DNA of 64,000 bases from Pseudomonas panipatensis (GTDB lineage: Bacteria > Pseudomonadota > Gammaproteobacteria > Pseudomonadales > Pseudomonadaceae): NCBI RefSeq assembly GCF_900099785.1, contig NZ_FNDS01000005.1, positions 62,001 to 126,000 on the forward strand, written 5' to 3'. Of the stretch, positions 19,824 to 30,350 are shown one piece after another. The translations under genes were made by a program, and so were the position numbers. Position 1 is the first letter of the stretch. Every line of letters starts with the position of its first letter. Under the pieces are notes generated by a model. The model made no database searches. It was not told where the DNA came from and saw nothing but the letters and a program-made list of their open reading frames with translations.

Positions 19824-20692
19824 TGAGTAACAAGTCCCTGATCGCCCTGATCGCGGGTGTGGTCGTCGCCGTTGTCCTGTGGAGCAGCGTCTACGTGGTG
19901 CAGCAGACCGAGCGTGCGGTGTTGCTGCGCTTCGGTCGCGTGGTTGAGGCCGATGTCCAGCCCGGCCTGCACTTCAAGGTTCCCTACGTCAACCAGGTGC
20001 GCAAGTTCGATGGCCGTCTGCTGACTCTGGACACGCCGACCCAGCGCTTCCTGACTCTCGAGAAGAAGGCAGTGATGGTCGACGCCTATGCCAAGTGGCG
20101 CGTCGCCGATGCCGAGCGTTTCTACACCGCGACGTCCGGCCTCAAGCAGATCGCCGATGAGCGCCTGTCCCGGCGTCTGGAAGCGGGTCTGCGGGACCAG
20201 TTCGGCAAGCGCACCCTGCATGAAGTGGTATCCGGTGAGCGCGATGCGCTCATGGGCGATATCACCGCATCGCTGAATCGCATGGCACAGAAAGAGCTGG
20301 GCATCGAAGTGATCGATGTTCGGGTCAAGGCCATCGATCTGCCGAAAGAAGTCAACCGCAGTGTGTTCGAGCGCATGAGCACCGAGCGCGAGCGCGAGGC
20401 TCGTGAGCATCGCGCCAAGGGGCGTGAGCTGGCGGAGGGGATTCGTGCCGATGCGGATCGTCAGCGCCGCGTGCTGCTTGCCGAGGCTTATCGCCAGGCG
20501 GAGGAGACTCGCGGTGAGGGCGACGCCAAAGCGTCTGCCATCTACGCCAAGGCCTATAGCCAGGATGCGGAGTTCTATGCGTTCACCCGCAGCCTGAAGG
20601 CCTATCGCGACAGTTTCGCCGACAGGAAGGATGTGCTGGTGCTCGATCAGAAGAGCGACTTCTTCCGCTATCTGGACAAGGCCAAGCCTTGA
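19823..20692 (+). CDS. hflC: FtsH protease modulator HflC
   Basis: 289 aa partner of HflK. TM segment near residues 5-24 (LIALIAGVVVAVVLWSSVY), then a band-7 domain (VQQTERAVLLRFGRV... to about residue 190) and a helical region rich in Glu/Arg/Ala. It starts inside the hflK stop, as expected for equimolar partners. Two hairpins follow (20698-20770), the second a good intrinsic terminator. Confidence 0.96.
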   Translation: MSNKSLIALIAGVVVAVVLWSSVYVVQQTERAVLLRFGRVVEADVQPGLHFKVPYVNQVRKFDGRLLTLDTPTQRFLTLEKKAVMVDAYAKWRVADAERFYTATSGLKQIADERLSRRLEAGLRDQFGKRTLHEVVSGERDALMGDITASLNRMAQKELGIEVIDVRVKAIDLPKEVNRSVFERMSTEREREAREHRAKGRELAEGIRADADRQRRVLLAEAYRQAEETRGEGDAKASAIYAKAYSQDAEFYAFTRSLKAYRDSFADRKDVLVLDQKSDFFRYLDKAKP

Positions 20693-20697
20693 GTGTC

Positions 20698-20729
20698 TTC
20701 TCCGGCGGGCGGCAGCGCCCGCCGGAGAA
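20698..20729 (+). other. Perfect 13-bp hairpin after hflC
   Basis: TTCTCCGGCGGGC (20698-20710) pairs with GCCCGCCGGAGAA (20717-20729) across a 6-nt loop. There is no U-tract, so on its own it may protect the 3' end of the hflKC mRNA rather than stop transcription. Confidence 0.6.
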
Positions 20730-20747
20730 AACGTGTTATTATGGGTC

Positions 20748-20770
20748 AGCCGGGAAATCCCGGCTTTTTT
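20748..20770 (+). terminator. Intrinsic terminator after hflC
   Basis: AGCCGGG (20748-20754), AAAT loop, CCCGGCT (20759-20765), then a run of six T ending at 20770. A standard rho-independent terminator, but it ends only 15 nt before the next ORF, so it may act as an attenuator for it. Confidence 0.8.
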
Positions 20771-20785
20771 GCGTCCGCGAGAATC

Positions 20786-20974
20786 ATGTGGCAGGAATTC
20801 GGCAAAGCGTTCTGTCTGTTGCTGGTGCTGGAAGGCATCCTTCCTTTCCTGTATCCGCGTGGCTGGCGTGACGCCGTGAGCGGGCTCGGTCGCCTCGATG
20901 ATCGGCGTCTGCGGCTCATCGGGCTGGGCAGCATGCTGCTCGGTACCGGCCTCCTTTACTGGATTCATCAATGA
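20786..20974 (+). CDS. DUF2065 small membrane protein
   Basis: 62 aa, MWQEFGKAFCLLLVLEGILP at the start. Two hydrophobic segments (about 7-22 and 45-60) with the conserved FLYPRGWR turn between them, matching the DUF2065 family usually found between hflC and hisZ/purA in pseudomonads. Function unknown; the constant link to hflKC suggests a role with the FtsH-HflKC complex (inference). The Shine-Dalgarno is poor (GCGAG), and the hflC terminator is just upstream. Confidence 0.85.
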   Translation: MWQEFGKAFCLLLVLEGILPFLYPRGWRDAVSGLGRLDDRRLRLIGLGSMLLGTGLLYWIHQ

Positions 20975-21005
20975 ATTGCCGCCCGGCTGAAAGGGGAGAG
21001 GCGAC

Positions 21006-22184
21006 ATGGCAACGGTAGACCGCTGGCTGCTGCCAGATGGGATCGAAGAAGTGCTGCCACCGGAGGCGGCGCGCGTTGAAGCAGCCCGCCGTCAGGTGCT
21101 GGATCTGTTCCAGCGCTGGGGTTACGAGTTCGTCGTCACCCCGCACATCGAATACTTGGAGTCCCTGCTGACCGGTGCCGGCCAGGACCTGGATCTGCGT
21201 ACCTTCAAGGTTACCGATCCGGCCTCGGGGCGACTGATCGGTTTCCGCGCGGACATCACTCCGCAAGTGGCCCGTATGGACGCGCATAGTCTGCGCCGCG
21301 AGGGGCCGAATCGTCTGTGCTATGCCGGCAGCGTGCTGCATGCGCGGCCTCGTGCCCTGGCTACGTCGCGCAGCCCGATCCAGTTGGGCGCCGAGCTTTA
21401 CGGTGATGCCAGCCCGGCGAGTGACGTGGAAGTCATCAGCCTGATGCTCGACATGCTCGCCATGGCCGAAGTGCCGGATGTCCACATGGACCTTGGGCAC
21501 GTGGGTATCTACCGTGGCTTGGCGCGCGCTGCCGGGCTTTCCGGCGAGACCGAGCAGAGCCTGTTCGATGCGCTGCAACGCAAGGCGGTGGACGAAGTCG
21601 CTGCGCTGACCGACGGATTGCCTGTCGACCTCGCCGGGATGCTGCGCGCGCTGGCGGAGTTGTGCGGCGGGCGCGAGGTGCTGGCTCAGGCTCGCGAAGT
21701 GCTGGCGGCTGCCCCGGCTGCGGTGCAGGCGGCGCTGACCGACCTCACCGAGATTGCCGATACCCTGGCGCTGCGCTTCCCGCAATTGCCGCTGTATTTC
21801 GACCTGGGCGAACTTCGCGGCTATCACTATCACACCGGGGTTGTGTTCGCTGCCTTCGTTCCGGGGGTGGGCGAGTCCATCGCTCAGGGTGGTCGCTATG
21901 ACGACATTGGCGCCGACTTCGGTCGCGCGCGTCCGGCCACCGGCTTCTCCACCGACTTGAAGACCCTGGTCACCCTGGGGCAGGCGCAGTTGGATGCGCC
22001 GCTTACCGGGGTCTGGGCGCCGGCCGAAGGGGCTGGTCTCTGGCAGGCGGTGCAACGACTGCGCCGTGACGGGCAGCGTGTGGTTCAAGCGCTGCCGGGG
22101 CAGGATGCGGCTTCGGCGCGCGAGGCGGGTTGCGATCGGCAACTGCTGGCGCGTGATGGCAATTGGCAGGTGGTGCCCTTCTGA
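21006..22184 (+). CDS. hisZ: ATP phosphoribosyltransferase regulatory subunit HisZ
   Basis: 392 aa. A HisRS-like paralogue lacking tRNA charging; it partners the short form of HisG to catalyse and regulate the first step of histidine synthesis. Class II synthetase core features are recognisable ([39 protein letters not shown]), while the anticodon-binding domain is missing, as in all HisZ. 31 nt after the DUF2065 gene and 75 nt before purA. It implies that a short HisG is encoded elsewhere. Confidence 0.93.
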   Translation: MATVDRWLLPDGIEEVLPPEAARVEAARRQVLDLFQRWGYEFVVTPHIEYLESLLTGAGQDLDLRTFKVTDPASGRLIGFRADITPQVARMDAHSLRREGPNRLCYAGSVLHARPRALATSRSPIQLGAELYGDASPASDVEVISLMLDMLAMAEVPDVHMDLGHVGIYRGLARAAGLSGETEQSLFDALQRKAVDEVAALTDGLPVDLAGMLRALAELCGGREVLAQAREVLAAAPAAVQAALTDLTEIADTLALRFPQLPLYFDLGELRGYHYHTGVVFAAFVPGVGESIAQGGRYDDIGADFGRARPATGFSTDLKTLVTLGQAQLDAPLTGVWAPAEGAGLWQAVQRLRRDGQRVVQALPGQDAASAREAGCDRQLLARDGNWQVVPF

Positions 22185-23555
<1,371 letters not shown>

Positions 23556-23571
23556 TCCATCAGGCACCACT

Positions 23572-23601
23572 GACAACGGGCCGCTCAAGCGGCCCGTTGT
23601 C
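23572..23601 (+). terminator. Hairpin terminator after purA
   Basis: GACAACGGGCCGC (23572-23584), loop TCAA, GCGGCCCGTTGTC (23589-23601), a perfect 13-bp stem 17 nt past the stop, followed by GTTTGGG. The stem is excellent but the U-tract is short. Confidence 0.65.
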
Positions 23602-23654
23602 GTTTGGGTGGCATGGCTCATTTCAGCGGCACGCCCCTTGCTGGTTAATCGAAT

Positions 23655-23671
23655 TGGTGCAGTTCGCACCA
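23655..23671. promoter_or_regulatory. Dyad TGGTGC-N5-GCACCA before the chemoreceptor gene
   Basis: Perfect inverted repeat TGGTGC (23655-23660) and GCACCA (23666-23671), 16 nt before the Shine-Dalgarno of the next gene. It could be a dimeric regulator's operator or a small leader hairpin. It is not the NtrC arrangement, which has the half-sites in the opposite order. Confidence 0.4.
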
Positions 23672-23698
23672 TGATTTCGTTACCTCTGGAGGCACGCC

Positions 23699-25633
23699 TT
23701 GTCCGCAGTCCTTTCGCTGTTGCGCAGTCGATTGCTGCGCCCTGTCTTCATCGCCTTGGGTGGCGCGCTGCTGGTGCAGTTGCTGATCGCCCTCTGGTTG
23801 ACGCGTAACACTATCGATCATCTCGTGGATGACCTGGGCGCGCGCCTGGGGAGTCAGTCGCAACGCTTGTCCGCGGAGTTGGAACGTGCCGGTGGTGAGC
23901 TCAGTTCGGGCCTGACCGAACTCTCCTCGCGAACCCGCGAACGCCTGGGCGCGGCGCTCTCGGCGCGTCTGGAGGATGAGCGGGGAGAGCTGCGTCAGAG
24001 CCTGCAGCAGGGCTTGCGGCAGTCGGCCGATCAACTGGCCCAACTGCTCGCCGCGGTGGCGCCCAAGGCCATGTGGGATAGCGATATCCCGACGCTCTCC
24101 GAATATGCCCGTCGGGCCCAGGCCAACCCCAATGTGCTGTTCGTGGTCTATGACGATCCGCAGGGGCAGCACCTGACGCGTTATCTGAATCGCGAAGACC
24201 CGCGTATCCAGGCGCTGCTCGACAAGGGCAAAGGGGAGCGGGCGCTGGATAAGGTGCTGGAAGCTGCCGCTCACGATGATTCGGTGATCCTGGTGGCGGC
24301 GCCCATCAGTCCCAATGGGGTCGTGATAGGCACGGTGCGTCTGGGGATGTCGACGGCGGAAGTGGAGAAACAGGTGGATGCGCTGGACAAGCGCTTCTCG
24401 GCGCTGATCGCCAGTGGCGACCAGTTGGTCGCTGATAGCCTGTCCGGTGCCGCGGCTGATAGCAATGCCGCCCTGAGCGCACGTCTGCAGGCGGCCCGTC
24501 AGGCGGCTGGCGAAATGAGCGAGGGCGCGCGCAGCGCCATAGAGGCGTCCGCCGCCAGCCTGCGCTTGCGCATCGGTATGGGATTGGTGCTGGTCGGTCT
24601 GGGGGTGTTGCTGGTTCTGGCGCTGGTGCTCGGGCGCCGCGTGGTGAGCCGCCTGCGCCTGTTGATCGAGGCATTGAATGACCTGGCTGCCGGTGAGGGG
24701 GATCTGACTCGGCGGGTGCGCTTGGACAGCCGGGATGAAGTCGGTGAGATGGCAGCGGCGGTCAATCGCTTTGTCGATAGGTTGCAGCCTATCGTTCGCG
24801 AGGCCGGCCAGGTCGCGCAGCGTACCGGTATGGAAATCGCGGCGTTGGCCTCTCGGAGCGCCAGTGCGGAAGCGGCCGCCGATCGCCAGCGTAATGAGGT
24901 GGCTGGCAGCCTGGAGGCGCTGTCGGGCATGGCCGCCGAGGCGGCGCTCGAGAGCCGGGCGATGCAGGATGCCTTGCTCAGGGTGGCGGCGATACGCAAG
25001 GCGGCGGATGACAATGCGGCCATCGCGCGGCGTGTCGGTGGTTTGATCGAGACGCTGGAGGCGCGAGTGCAAAGCGGTGCCGGCGTCATCGAACGACTGG
25101 CTCGCCAGAGCGAGCAGATCGAAGTGGTGTTGTCGGTCATTCACGGAATTGCCGAGCAAACCAATCTATTGGCCTTGAACGCGGCCATCGAAGCGGCTCG
25201 TGCGGGCGAGAGTGGTCGCGGCTTCGCCGTGGTGGCTGACGAGGTGCGAGCCCTGGCGAGCAAGACGCAGCAGTCCACTGGCGACATCCAGAGTCATATC
25301 CATGCGCTGCAGCAGGGTGCGCGCGAGGCGGTGGCGGCCATTGGTCAGGCGCGCGCGCAGGCGGAAGAAGGGCTTGTCGTGTTGCATGACAGCGAGCGCT
25401 TGCAGCGTGACGTACAGCGTGCCGTGGAAGAGGTGCATGGCGCCATCGAGTCGGCGGCTCGGGCGGCCGAGCAGCAGGCGGCCGGTGCCGTGGCGGTGCG
25501 CGGGCGGGTGGAGGTGATTCACGTCGAGGCTGGACGTGCCGCGGAAGACGTAGCGGCCACCGCCAGCAGTGGGCGGGTTCTGGATGATCTGGCTGCGCAA
25601 CTGCGCGCCAGTCTTGGTCAGTTCAAGGCTTGA
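23699..25633 (+). CDS. Methyl-accepting chemotaxis protein
   Basis: 644 aa. Order: TM1 (~14-36), a long helical periplasmic sensor (~37-290), TM2 (~292-315), HAMP (~316-370, ending in [20 protein letters not shown]), and a signalling coiled coil whose tip is [20 protein letters not shown]. There is no C-terminal CheR pentapeptide. Start is TTG at 23699, 6 nt after GGAGG (23688-23692). The ligand is unknown. It is flanked by terminators on both sides (purA and its own), so it is monocistronic. Confidence 0.93.
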   Translation: MSAVLSLLRSRLLRPVFIALGGALLVQLLIALWLTRNTIDHLVDDLGARLGSQSQRLSAELERAGGELSSGLTELSSRTRERLGAALSARLEDERGELRQSLQQGLRQSADQLAQLLAAVAPKAMWDSDIPTLSEYARRAQANPNVLFVVYDDPQGQHLTRYLNREDPRIQALLDKGKGERALDKVLEAAAHDDSVILVAAPISPNGVVIGTVRLGMSTAEVEKQVDALDKRFSALIASGDQLVADSLSGAAADSNAALSARLQAARQAAGEMSEGARSAIEASAASLRLRIGMGLVLVGLGVLLVLALVLGRRVVSRLRLLIEALNDLAAGEGDLTRRVRLDSRDEVGEMAAAVNRFVDRLQPIVREAGQVAQRTGMEIAALASRSASAEAAADRQRNEVAGSLEALSGMAAEAALESRAMQDALLRVAAIRKAADDNAAIARRVGGLIETLEARVQSGAGVIERLARQSEQIEVVLSVIHGIAEQTNLLALNAAIEAARAGESGRGFAVVADEVRALASKTQQSTGDIQSHIHALQQGAREAVAAIGQARAQAEEGLVVLHDSERLQRDVQRAVEEVHGAIESAARAAEQQAAGAVAVRGRVEVIHVEAGRAAEDVAATASSGRVLDDLAAQLRASLGQFKA

Positions 25634-25650
25634 GTCGCCTGAAGCGCAGA

Positions 25651-25685
25651 AAGCAAAAAGCCGAGCAGTGCTCGGCTTTTTGCTT
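25651..25685. terminator. Bidirectional terminator between the chemoreceptor and tRNA-Leu
   Basis: AAGCAAAAAGCCGAG (25651-25665) pairs with CTCGGCTTTTTGCTT (25671-25685). The A-run and T-run flank a GC core, so the element can end transcription of the chemoreceptor gene on the plus strand and of the tRNA on the minus strand, whose CCA end is 6 nt away. Confidence 0.85.
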
Positions 25686-25690
25686 GAAGA

Positions 25691-25777
25691 TGGTGCCCAG
25701 GAGAAGACTCGAACTTCCACGGTGTTGCCACCGCTAGGACCTGAACCTAGTGCGTCTACCAATTCCGCCACCTGGGC
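25691..25777 (-). tRNA. tRNA-Leu (anticodon CAG)
   Basis: 87 nt on the minus strand with encoded CCA. Acceptor GCCCAGG pairs with CCTGGGC (7 bp). The anticodon stem CTAGG/CCTAG encloses TTCAGGT, giving anticodon CAG for the codon CUG. A long variable arm (GCGGTGGCAACACCG) fits class II leucine tRNA. The T-loop TTCGAGT is present. CUG is the main leucine codon in this GC-rich genome. Confidence 0.97.
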
Positions 25778-25840
25778 ACTGGATGCGATGATTGCTCATC
25801 GTTTCCGTGTTACAACGTCTCAGTGACGCTGTGGGCGCGA

Positions 25841-25869
25841 ACTATACGGAGCCCACTTTGGCTTGTAAA
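25841..25869 (-). promoter_or_regulatory. Promoter of tRNA-Leu
   Basis: On the minus strand, TTTACA (25869-25864), a 17-nt spacer, then TATAGT (25846-25841), followed by the GC-rich discriminator TCGCGCCC typical of stringently controlled stable-RNA promoters. Transcription would start near 25834, giving a ~57-nt 5' leader for RNase P. Confidence 0.65.
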
Positions 25870-25982
25870 CCCCTGATCGGATAAAAAATTTATTCTTGGC
25901 CAAAGCTGACCGACGAGCGGATTTCGCGCTTCAATAAGCGCATGGCGCTCATATCTATAGACAAAAAGGTGATCTCACCCTG

Positions 25983-28688
25983 ATGGCCGATTGGCAAAAC
26001 CTCGATCCCGAGGCCGCACGTGAAGCGGAAAAATACGAAAACCCCATCCCCAGCCGCGAACTCATCCTGGCGCATCTCGCCGAACGCGGCGCCCCGGCGA
26101 CTCGGGCACAACTGCTCGAAGAATTCGGTCTGTCCGGCGAGGAGCCGGAAGAGGCCTTGCGCCGCCGCCTGCGCGCCATGGAGCGCGATGGCCAACTAAT
26201 CTATACGCGCCGCGGCGCCTATGCCCCGGTCGACAAGCTGGATCTGATCCGCGGCCGCGTCGCCGGCCACCGAGACGGTTTCGGCTTCCTGATTCCCGAC
26301 GACGGTAGCGACGACCTGTTCCTCAGCCCCACGCAGATGCGCCTGGTCTTCGACGGCGACCGCGCCCTGGCGCGGGTAGCCGGGTTCGACCGCCGTGGCC
26401 GTCGCGAAGGCGCGCTCGTGGAAGTCATCGAACGCGCCCACGAGACCATCGTCGGCCGCTACTTCGAGGAAAGCGGTATCGGCACGGTGGTCGCCGATAA
26501 CCCGAAAATCCAGCAGGAAGTGCTGATTCCGCCGGGCAAGAGCGGTGCGGCCAAGCACAACCAGTTCGTCCAGGTGCGCATCGATCAGTGGCCGTCCGTG
26601 CATCGCCAGGCTCAGGGCGAGGTCGTCGAGGTGCTCGGCGACTACATGGCGCCGGGCATGGAGATCGAAGTCGCTCTGCGCAGCTATGACATTCCGCATG
26701 TCTGGCCGCAGGCGGTGGAAAAGGAAGCGGCCAAGCTCAAGCCTGAAGTGGCGGATAAGGACAAGGAGAAGCGCGTCGATCTGCGCGCCTTGCCGTTCGT
26801 TACCATCGACGGTGAGGATGCCCGCGATTTCGACGATGCCGTCTATGCCGAGAAGCGCAAGGGTGGTGGCTGGAAACTGTTCGTCGCCATCGCCGACGTG
26901 TCCCACTATGTGAAAGTCGGCTCGGCACTGGATGAGGAAGCCGCCAAGCGCGGCAACTCGGTCTACTTCCCCGAGCGGGTCATTCCCATGCTGCCGGAGG
27001 TGCTGTCCAATGGCCTCTGCTCGCTGAACCCGCTGGTCGACCGTCTGGCCATGGTGTGCGAGATGAGCCTGTCCAAGGCTGGCAAGATGACCGGCTACCA
27101 GTTCTACGAAGCGGTCATTCACTCCCAGGCGCGGCTCACCTACACCAAGGTCAGCCAGTACCTGGAAACCCCCGACAGTCCCGAAGCCATGCGCCTCGCC
27201 GAGCAACTGCCGGGCGTCGTGCCGCACCTGCACACTCTATATGCGCTGTACAAGGCGCTGTTGGCGGCCCGCCATCTGCGCGGCGCCATCGACTTCGAGA
27301 CGCAGGAAACGCGCATTGTCTTCGGCGCCGACCGCAAGATTTCCGAGATTCGCCCGACCCAGCGCAACGATGCGCACAAGCTGATCGAGGAGTGCATGCT
27401 GGCGGCCAACGTGGCCACCGCCAAGTTCCTCGAGAAGCATGGCATCCCGGCCTTGTACCGGGTCCATGACGGTCCGCCGCAAGAGAAGCTCAACAACCTT
27501 CGGCAGTTCCTCGGCGAGCTGGGGCTGACGCTCTATCGCGGCAAGGGCACGCCGACTCCGGGCGACTACCAGGCACTGCTCGAATCGATCCAGGGCCGCC
27601 CGGACTTCCAGTTGATCCAGACGGTCATGCTGCGCTCGCTCAGCCAGGCGGTGTACAGCCCGGAAAACCATGGACACTTCGGCCTGAATTACGAGGCCTA
27701 CACCCACTTCACCTCGCCGATCCGGCGTTACCCGGACCTGCTGACCCACCGTGCCATCCGTGGTCTGATTCGCTCCAAGGCGGAGTCCGAGCATGTGCAG
27801 CGGGTGGGGGCGGCGAGCATGCCCAAGGCGCGCATCTACCCGTATGACGAGCCGCGTCTGGAGCAGCTCGGCGAACAGTGCTCGATGACCGAACGGCGCG
27901 CCGACGAGGCTACCCGTGACGTCACCAACTGGCTGAAGTGCGAGTACATGCGCGAGCGCGTGGGCGAGACCTTCCCTGGGGTGATCACCGCGGTCACCGG
28001 CTTCGGCATCTTCGTCGAACTGACCGACATCTATGTCGAAGGCCTGGTGCATGTCACCGCGCTGCCTGGCGATTATTACCACTTCGACCCCGTGCACCAT
28101 CGCCTGAGCGGCGAGCGCACCGGTCGCAGCTTCCGTCTGGGCGACCTGACGGAGGTGATGGTGGCGCGGGTCGATCTGGATGAGCGCAAGATCGACTTCG
28201 AGCTGGCGGACAATGTGCTCAGCGCGCCCATCGGTCGCAAGAAACGTGGCGACAAGGCTGAGTCGGCGAAGCCGTCCAGCGCGCGCAAGGGAAAGGCGCG
28301 CGACGAGGCGCCAGCGCCGGCTCCTGTCGCCGCCGAGCCCATGCCCAGCGTGCAGCCGCGCAAGCGCCAGGTCGGTGTGGTTCAGGCGTTGCCCTCGGTG
28401 GCTCCGCAGATGATCGCGCAGGCCGAGGAGATGCTGGGCAACACCGATGTGAGAAAGAGCCGCGAGCTCAAGCGCGCGTTGCTCGATGAGGCCAAGGTCG
28501 GTGGCAAGCGTCCGCCGGCCAAGGCGGGTGCCTCGGCGGCGCGCACCGCGGAGAAGCCGCGTAACCCCTCGAAACAGAAAGCCAAGGCCGCCAAGCCGAG
28601 CAAGCATCGCAAGGGGCCGGCCAAGCCCAAGGCGGATGCCGCTGCGGGCAAGGACGGAGCGGTACGCAAGCGTAAGGCGAAGTCATGA
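25983..28688 (+). CDS. rnr: Ribonuclease R
   Basis: 901 aa. Processive 3'-5' exonuclease that degrades structured RNA and acts in rRNA quality control. Order: N-terminal winged helix (~20-90), two cold-shock-like domains, RNB catalytic domain with DGEDARDFDD (D276, D282, D284, D285), S1 domain (~655-740, GVITAVTGFGIFVEL), then a ~155-residue Lys/Ala/Pro-rich basic tail. The tail makes it longer than the 813-aa E. coli enzyme. The stop overlaps rlmB (ATGA). Confidence 0.96.
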   Translation: MADWQNLDPEAAREAEKYENPIPSRELILAHLAERGAPATRAQLLEEFGLSGEEPEEALRRRLRAMERDGQLIYTRRGAYAPVDKLDLIRGRVAGHRDGFGFLIPDDGSDDLFLSPTQMRLVFDGDRALARVAGFDRRGRREGALVEVIERAHETIVGRYFEESGIGTVVADNPKIQQEVLIPPGKSGAAKHNQFVQVRIDQWPSVHRQAQGEVVEVLGDYMAPGMEIEVALRSYDIPHVWPQAVEKEAAKLKPEVADKDKEKRVDLRALPFVTIDGEDARDFDDAVYAEKRKGGGWKLFVAIADVSHYVKVGSALDEEAAKRGNSVYFPERVIPMLPEVLSNGLCSLNPLVDRLAMVCEMSLSKAGKMTGYQFYEAVIHSQARLTYTKVSQYLETPDSPEAMRLAEQLPGVVPHLHTLYALYKALLAARHLRGAIDFETQETRIVFGADRKISEIRPTQRNDAHKLIEECMLAANVATAKFLEKHGIPALYRVHDGPPQEKLNNLRQFLGELGLTLYRGKGTPTPGDYQALLESIQGRPDFQLIQTVMLRSLSQAVYSPENHGHFGLNYEAYTHFTSPIRRYPDLLTHRAIRGLIRSKAESEHVQRVGAASMPKARIYPYDEPRLEQLGEQCSMTERRADEATRDVTNWLKCEYMRERVGETFPGVITAVTGFGIFVELTDIYVEGLVHVTALPGDYYHFDPVHHRLSGERTGRSFRLGDLTEVMVARVDLDERKIDFELADNVLSAPIGRKKRGDKAESAKPSSARKGKARDEAPAPAPVAAEPMPSVQPRKRQVGVVQALPSVAPQMIAQAEEMLGNTDVRKSRELKRALLDEAKVGGKRPPAKAGASAARTAEKPRNPSKQKAKAAKPSKHRKGPAKPKADAAAGKDGAVRKRKAKS

Positions 28689-29437
28689 GTCAGTGGGAAA
28701 AGGTCTACGGCGTACACGCCGTGGAGGCGCTGCTGCGCCATCATCCGAAGCGGGTCAAGCAACTCTGGCTGGCCGAAGGGCGGCATGATCCGCGGGTCCA
28801 GGCGCTGGTCGAACTGGCCGGGCAGGTGCGGGTGCCGGTGGGCACCCGTGAGCGCAAGGAGCTGGACGAGTGGGCGGAGGGCGTGCACCAGGGCGTCGTC
28901 GCCGAGGTCAGTCCGAGCCAGGTCTGGGGCGAGAACATGCTCGAGGAGCTGCTCGAGCGCAGCCCGGGGCCGGCCCTGCTGCTGGCGCTGGACGGCGTCA
29001 CCGATCCGCACAACCTGGGGGCCTGCCTGCGTACCGCGGATGCCGCCGGCGCGCTGGCGGTAATAGTTCCGAAGGACAAGTCGGCCACCCTCAACGCTAC
29101 CGTGCGCAAGGTCGCCTGCGGTGCCGCCGAGGTGATTCCGCTGGTGGCCGTGACCAACCTGGCGCGTACCCTGGAAAAGCTCCAGCAGCGTGGTTTGTGG
29201 GTGGTGGGGACGGCCGGCGAGGCGACCCAGACGCTCTATGAACTCGACCTCACCGGGCCGACCGTGCTGGTGATGGGGGCTGAAGGCAAGGGCATGCGCC
29301 GGCTGACCCGCGAGCATTGCGACTATCTGGCCAAGCTGCCCATGGCCGGCAGCGTGAGCAGTCTGAATGTCTCGGTCGCCACTGGGGTCTGTCTGTTCGA
29401 GGTGCTTCGCCAGCGTCAGGCCAAGGCCGCCATTTGA
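28685..29437 (+). CDS. rlmB: 23S rRNA (guanosine-2'-O-)-methyltransferase RlmB
   Basis: 250 aa SPOUT enzyme that methylates G2251 of 23S rRNA. N-terminal L30e-like substrate-binding region (~1-75), then the trefoil-knot domain with DPHNLGACLRTADAAG, VMGAEGKGMRRL and SVSSLNVSVATGV, the three SpoU motifs. Starts inside the rnr stop, so both are translated from one mRNA. Confidence 0.96.
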   Translation: MSQWEKVYGVHAVEALLRHHPKRVKQLWLAEGRHDPRVQALVELAGQVRVPVGTRERKELDEWAEGVHQGVVAEVSPSQVWGENMLEELLERSPGPALLLALDGVTDPHNLGACLRTADAAGALAVIVPKDKSATLNATVRKVACGAAEVIPLVAVTNLARTLEKLQQRGLWVVGTAGEATQTLYELDLTGPTVLVMGAEGKGMRRLTREHCDYLAKLPMAGSVSSLNVSVATGVCLFEVLRQRQAKAAI

Positions 29438-29446
29438 GGTGCTCGG

Positions 29447-29463
29447 GGCGGGCAGAGCCCGCC
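29447..29463 (+). other. Hairpin after rlmB
   Basis: GGCGGGC (29447-29453), loop AGA, GCCCGCC (29457-29463), 10 nt past the rlmB stop. No U-tract follows, so termination here would be inefficient or Rho-assisted. Confidence 0.4.
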
Positions 29464-29494
29464 TCGGCGCTGTACAAATATTCGTCAATTCGCC

Positions 29495-29523
29495 TTGCGC
29501 CACCTAGTCCCCTTCTCTAGAAT
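29495..29523 (+). promoter_or_regulatory. Promoter of the rpsF operon
   Basis: TTGCGC (29495-29500), 17-nt spacer, TAGAAT (29518-29523), followed by a GC-rich discriminator GTCGCCCC. Transcription would start near 29531, leaving a ~107-nt leader before rpsF. Confidence 0.6.
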
Positions 29524-29593
29524 GTCGCCCCTTGCCGTCCGGGCAGGTGTTTTCGCGCCTACCGGTGGCAAGCCAAAAAGACATTCACTCCTT

Positions 29594-29616
29594 GCCTGAC
29601 CGCATTGTCGGCAGGC
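29594..29616 (+). promoter_or_regulatory. Candidate S6:S18 autoregulatory leader hairpin
   Basis: GCCTG (29594-29598), an unpaired A, CCG (29600-29602), a 6-nt loop, CGG, then CAGGC (29612-29616), ending 21 nt before rpsF. rpsF leaders in many bacteria carry a hairpin with a CCG element that binds the S6:S18 complex as feedback control. The position and CCG fit; the exact match to the published motif could not be tested. Confidence 0.45.
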
Positions 29617-29637
29617 TGCAACCCGTAAGGAGCATTT

Positions 29638-30054
29638 ATGCGTCATTACGAAATCGTGTTCCTGGTTCACCCGGACCAGAGCGAACAAGTTGGTGGCATG
29701 GTCGAGCGTTACACCAAGGCCATCGAAGAAGACGGTGGCAAGGTTCACCGCCTGGAAGACTGGGGCCGTCGCCAACTGGCTTACGCCATCAACAACGTGC
29801 ACAAGGCCCACTACGTTCTGATGAACGTCGAGTGCACCGCCAAGGCCCTGGCAGAGCTGGAAGACAACTTCCGCTACAACGACGCCGTGATCCGTAATCT
29901 GGTGATCCGTCGCGACGAGGCCGTTACCGGCCAGTCCGAAATGCTGAAGGCCGAAGAGAGCCGCAACGAGCGCCGTGAGCGCCGTGAGCGTCCTGACGCC
30001 AACGATAGCGAGTCCGCTGACGGCGAAGATAGCCGCGACAGCGCCGACGAGTAA
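29638..30054 (+). CDS. rpsF: 30S ribosomal protein S6
   Basis: 138 aa. Ferredoxin-like ribosomal protein that binds S18 on the 30S platform. [18 protein letters not shown] start, [21 protein letters not shown] core. The C-terminal ~35 residues are Arg/Glu/Asp-rich and end in a stretch without the poly-Glu of E. coli S6, where RimK adds glutamates. The Shine-Dalgarno AAGGAG sits 6 nt upstream. First gene of rpsF-rpsR-(DUF2232)-rplI. Confidence 0.98.
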   Translation: MRHYEIVFLVHPDQSEQVGGMVERYTKAIEEDGGKVHRLEDWGRRQLAYAINNVHKAHYVLMNVECTAKALAELEDNFRYNDAVIRNLVIRRDEAVTGQSEMLKAEESRNERRERRERPDANDSESADGEDSRDSADE

Positions 30055-30083
30055 TTCCGGACCCGTATTGAGGAGCCAATTCC

Positions 30084-30314
30084 ATGGCACGTTTCTTCCG
30101 TCGTCGTAAGTTCTGCCGTTTCACCGCTGAAGGCGTGAAAGAGATCGATTACAAAGATCTCAACACCCTGAAGGCCTACGTTTCCGAAACCGGCAAGATC
30201 GTTCCGAGCCGTATCACCGGCACCAAGGCCAAGTACCAGCGTCAGCTGGCTACCGCTATCAAGCGCGCCCGCTACCTGGCCCTGCTTCCGTACACCGACA
30301 GCCACGGCCGTTGA
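30084..30314 (+). CDS. rpsR: 30S ribosomal protein S18
   Basis: 76 aa, exact family length. [20 protein letters not shown] start and the basic [15 protein letters not shown] end are diagnostic. Binds S6 in the 30S platform. Lies 29 nt after rpsF with a GGAG Shine-Dalgarno. Confidence 0.98.
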   Translation: MARFFRRRKFCRFTAEGVKEIDYKDLNTLKAYVSETGKIVPSRITGTKAKYQRQLATAIKRARYLALLPYTDSHGR

Positions 30315-30350
30315 GATCGGGCAGTCGACTAGACGTAATGGATAGATCGC

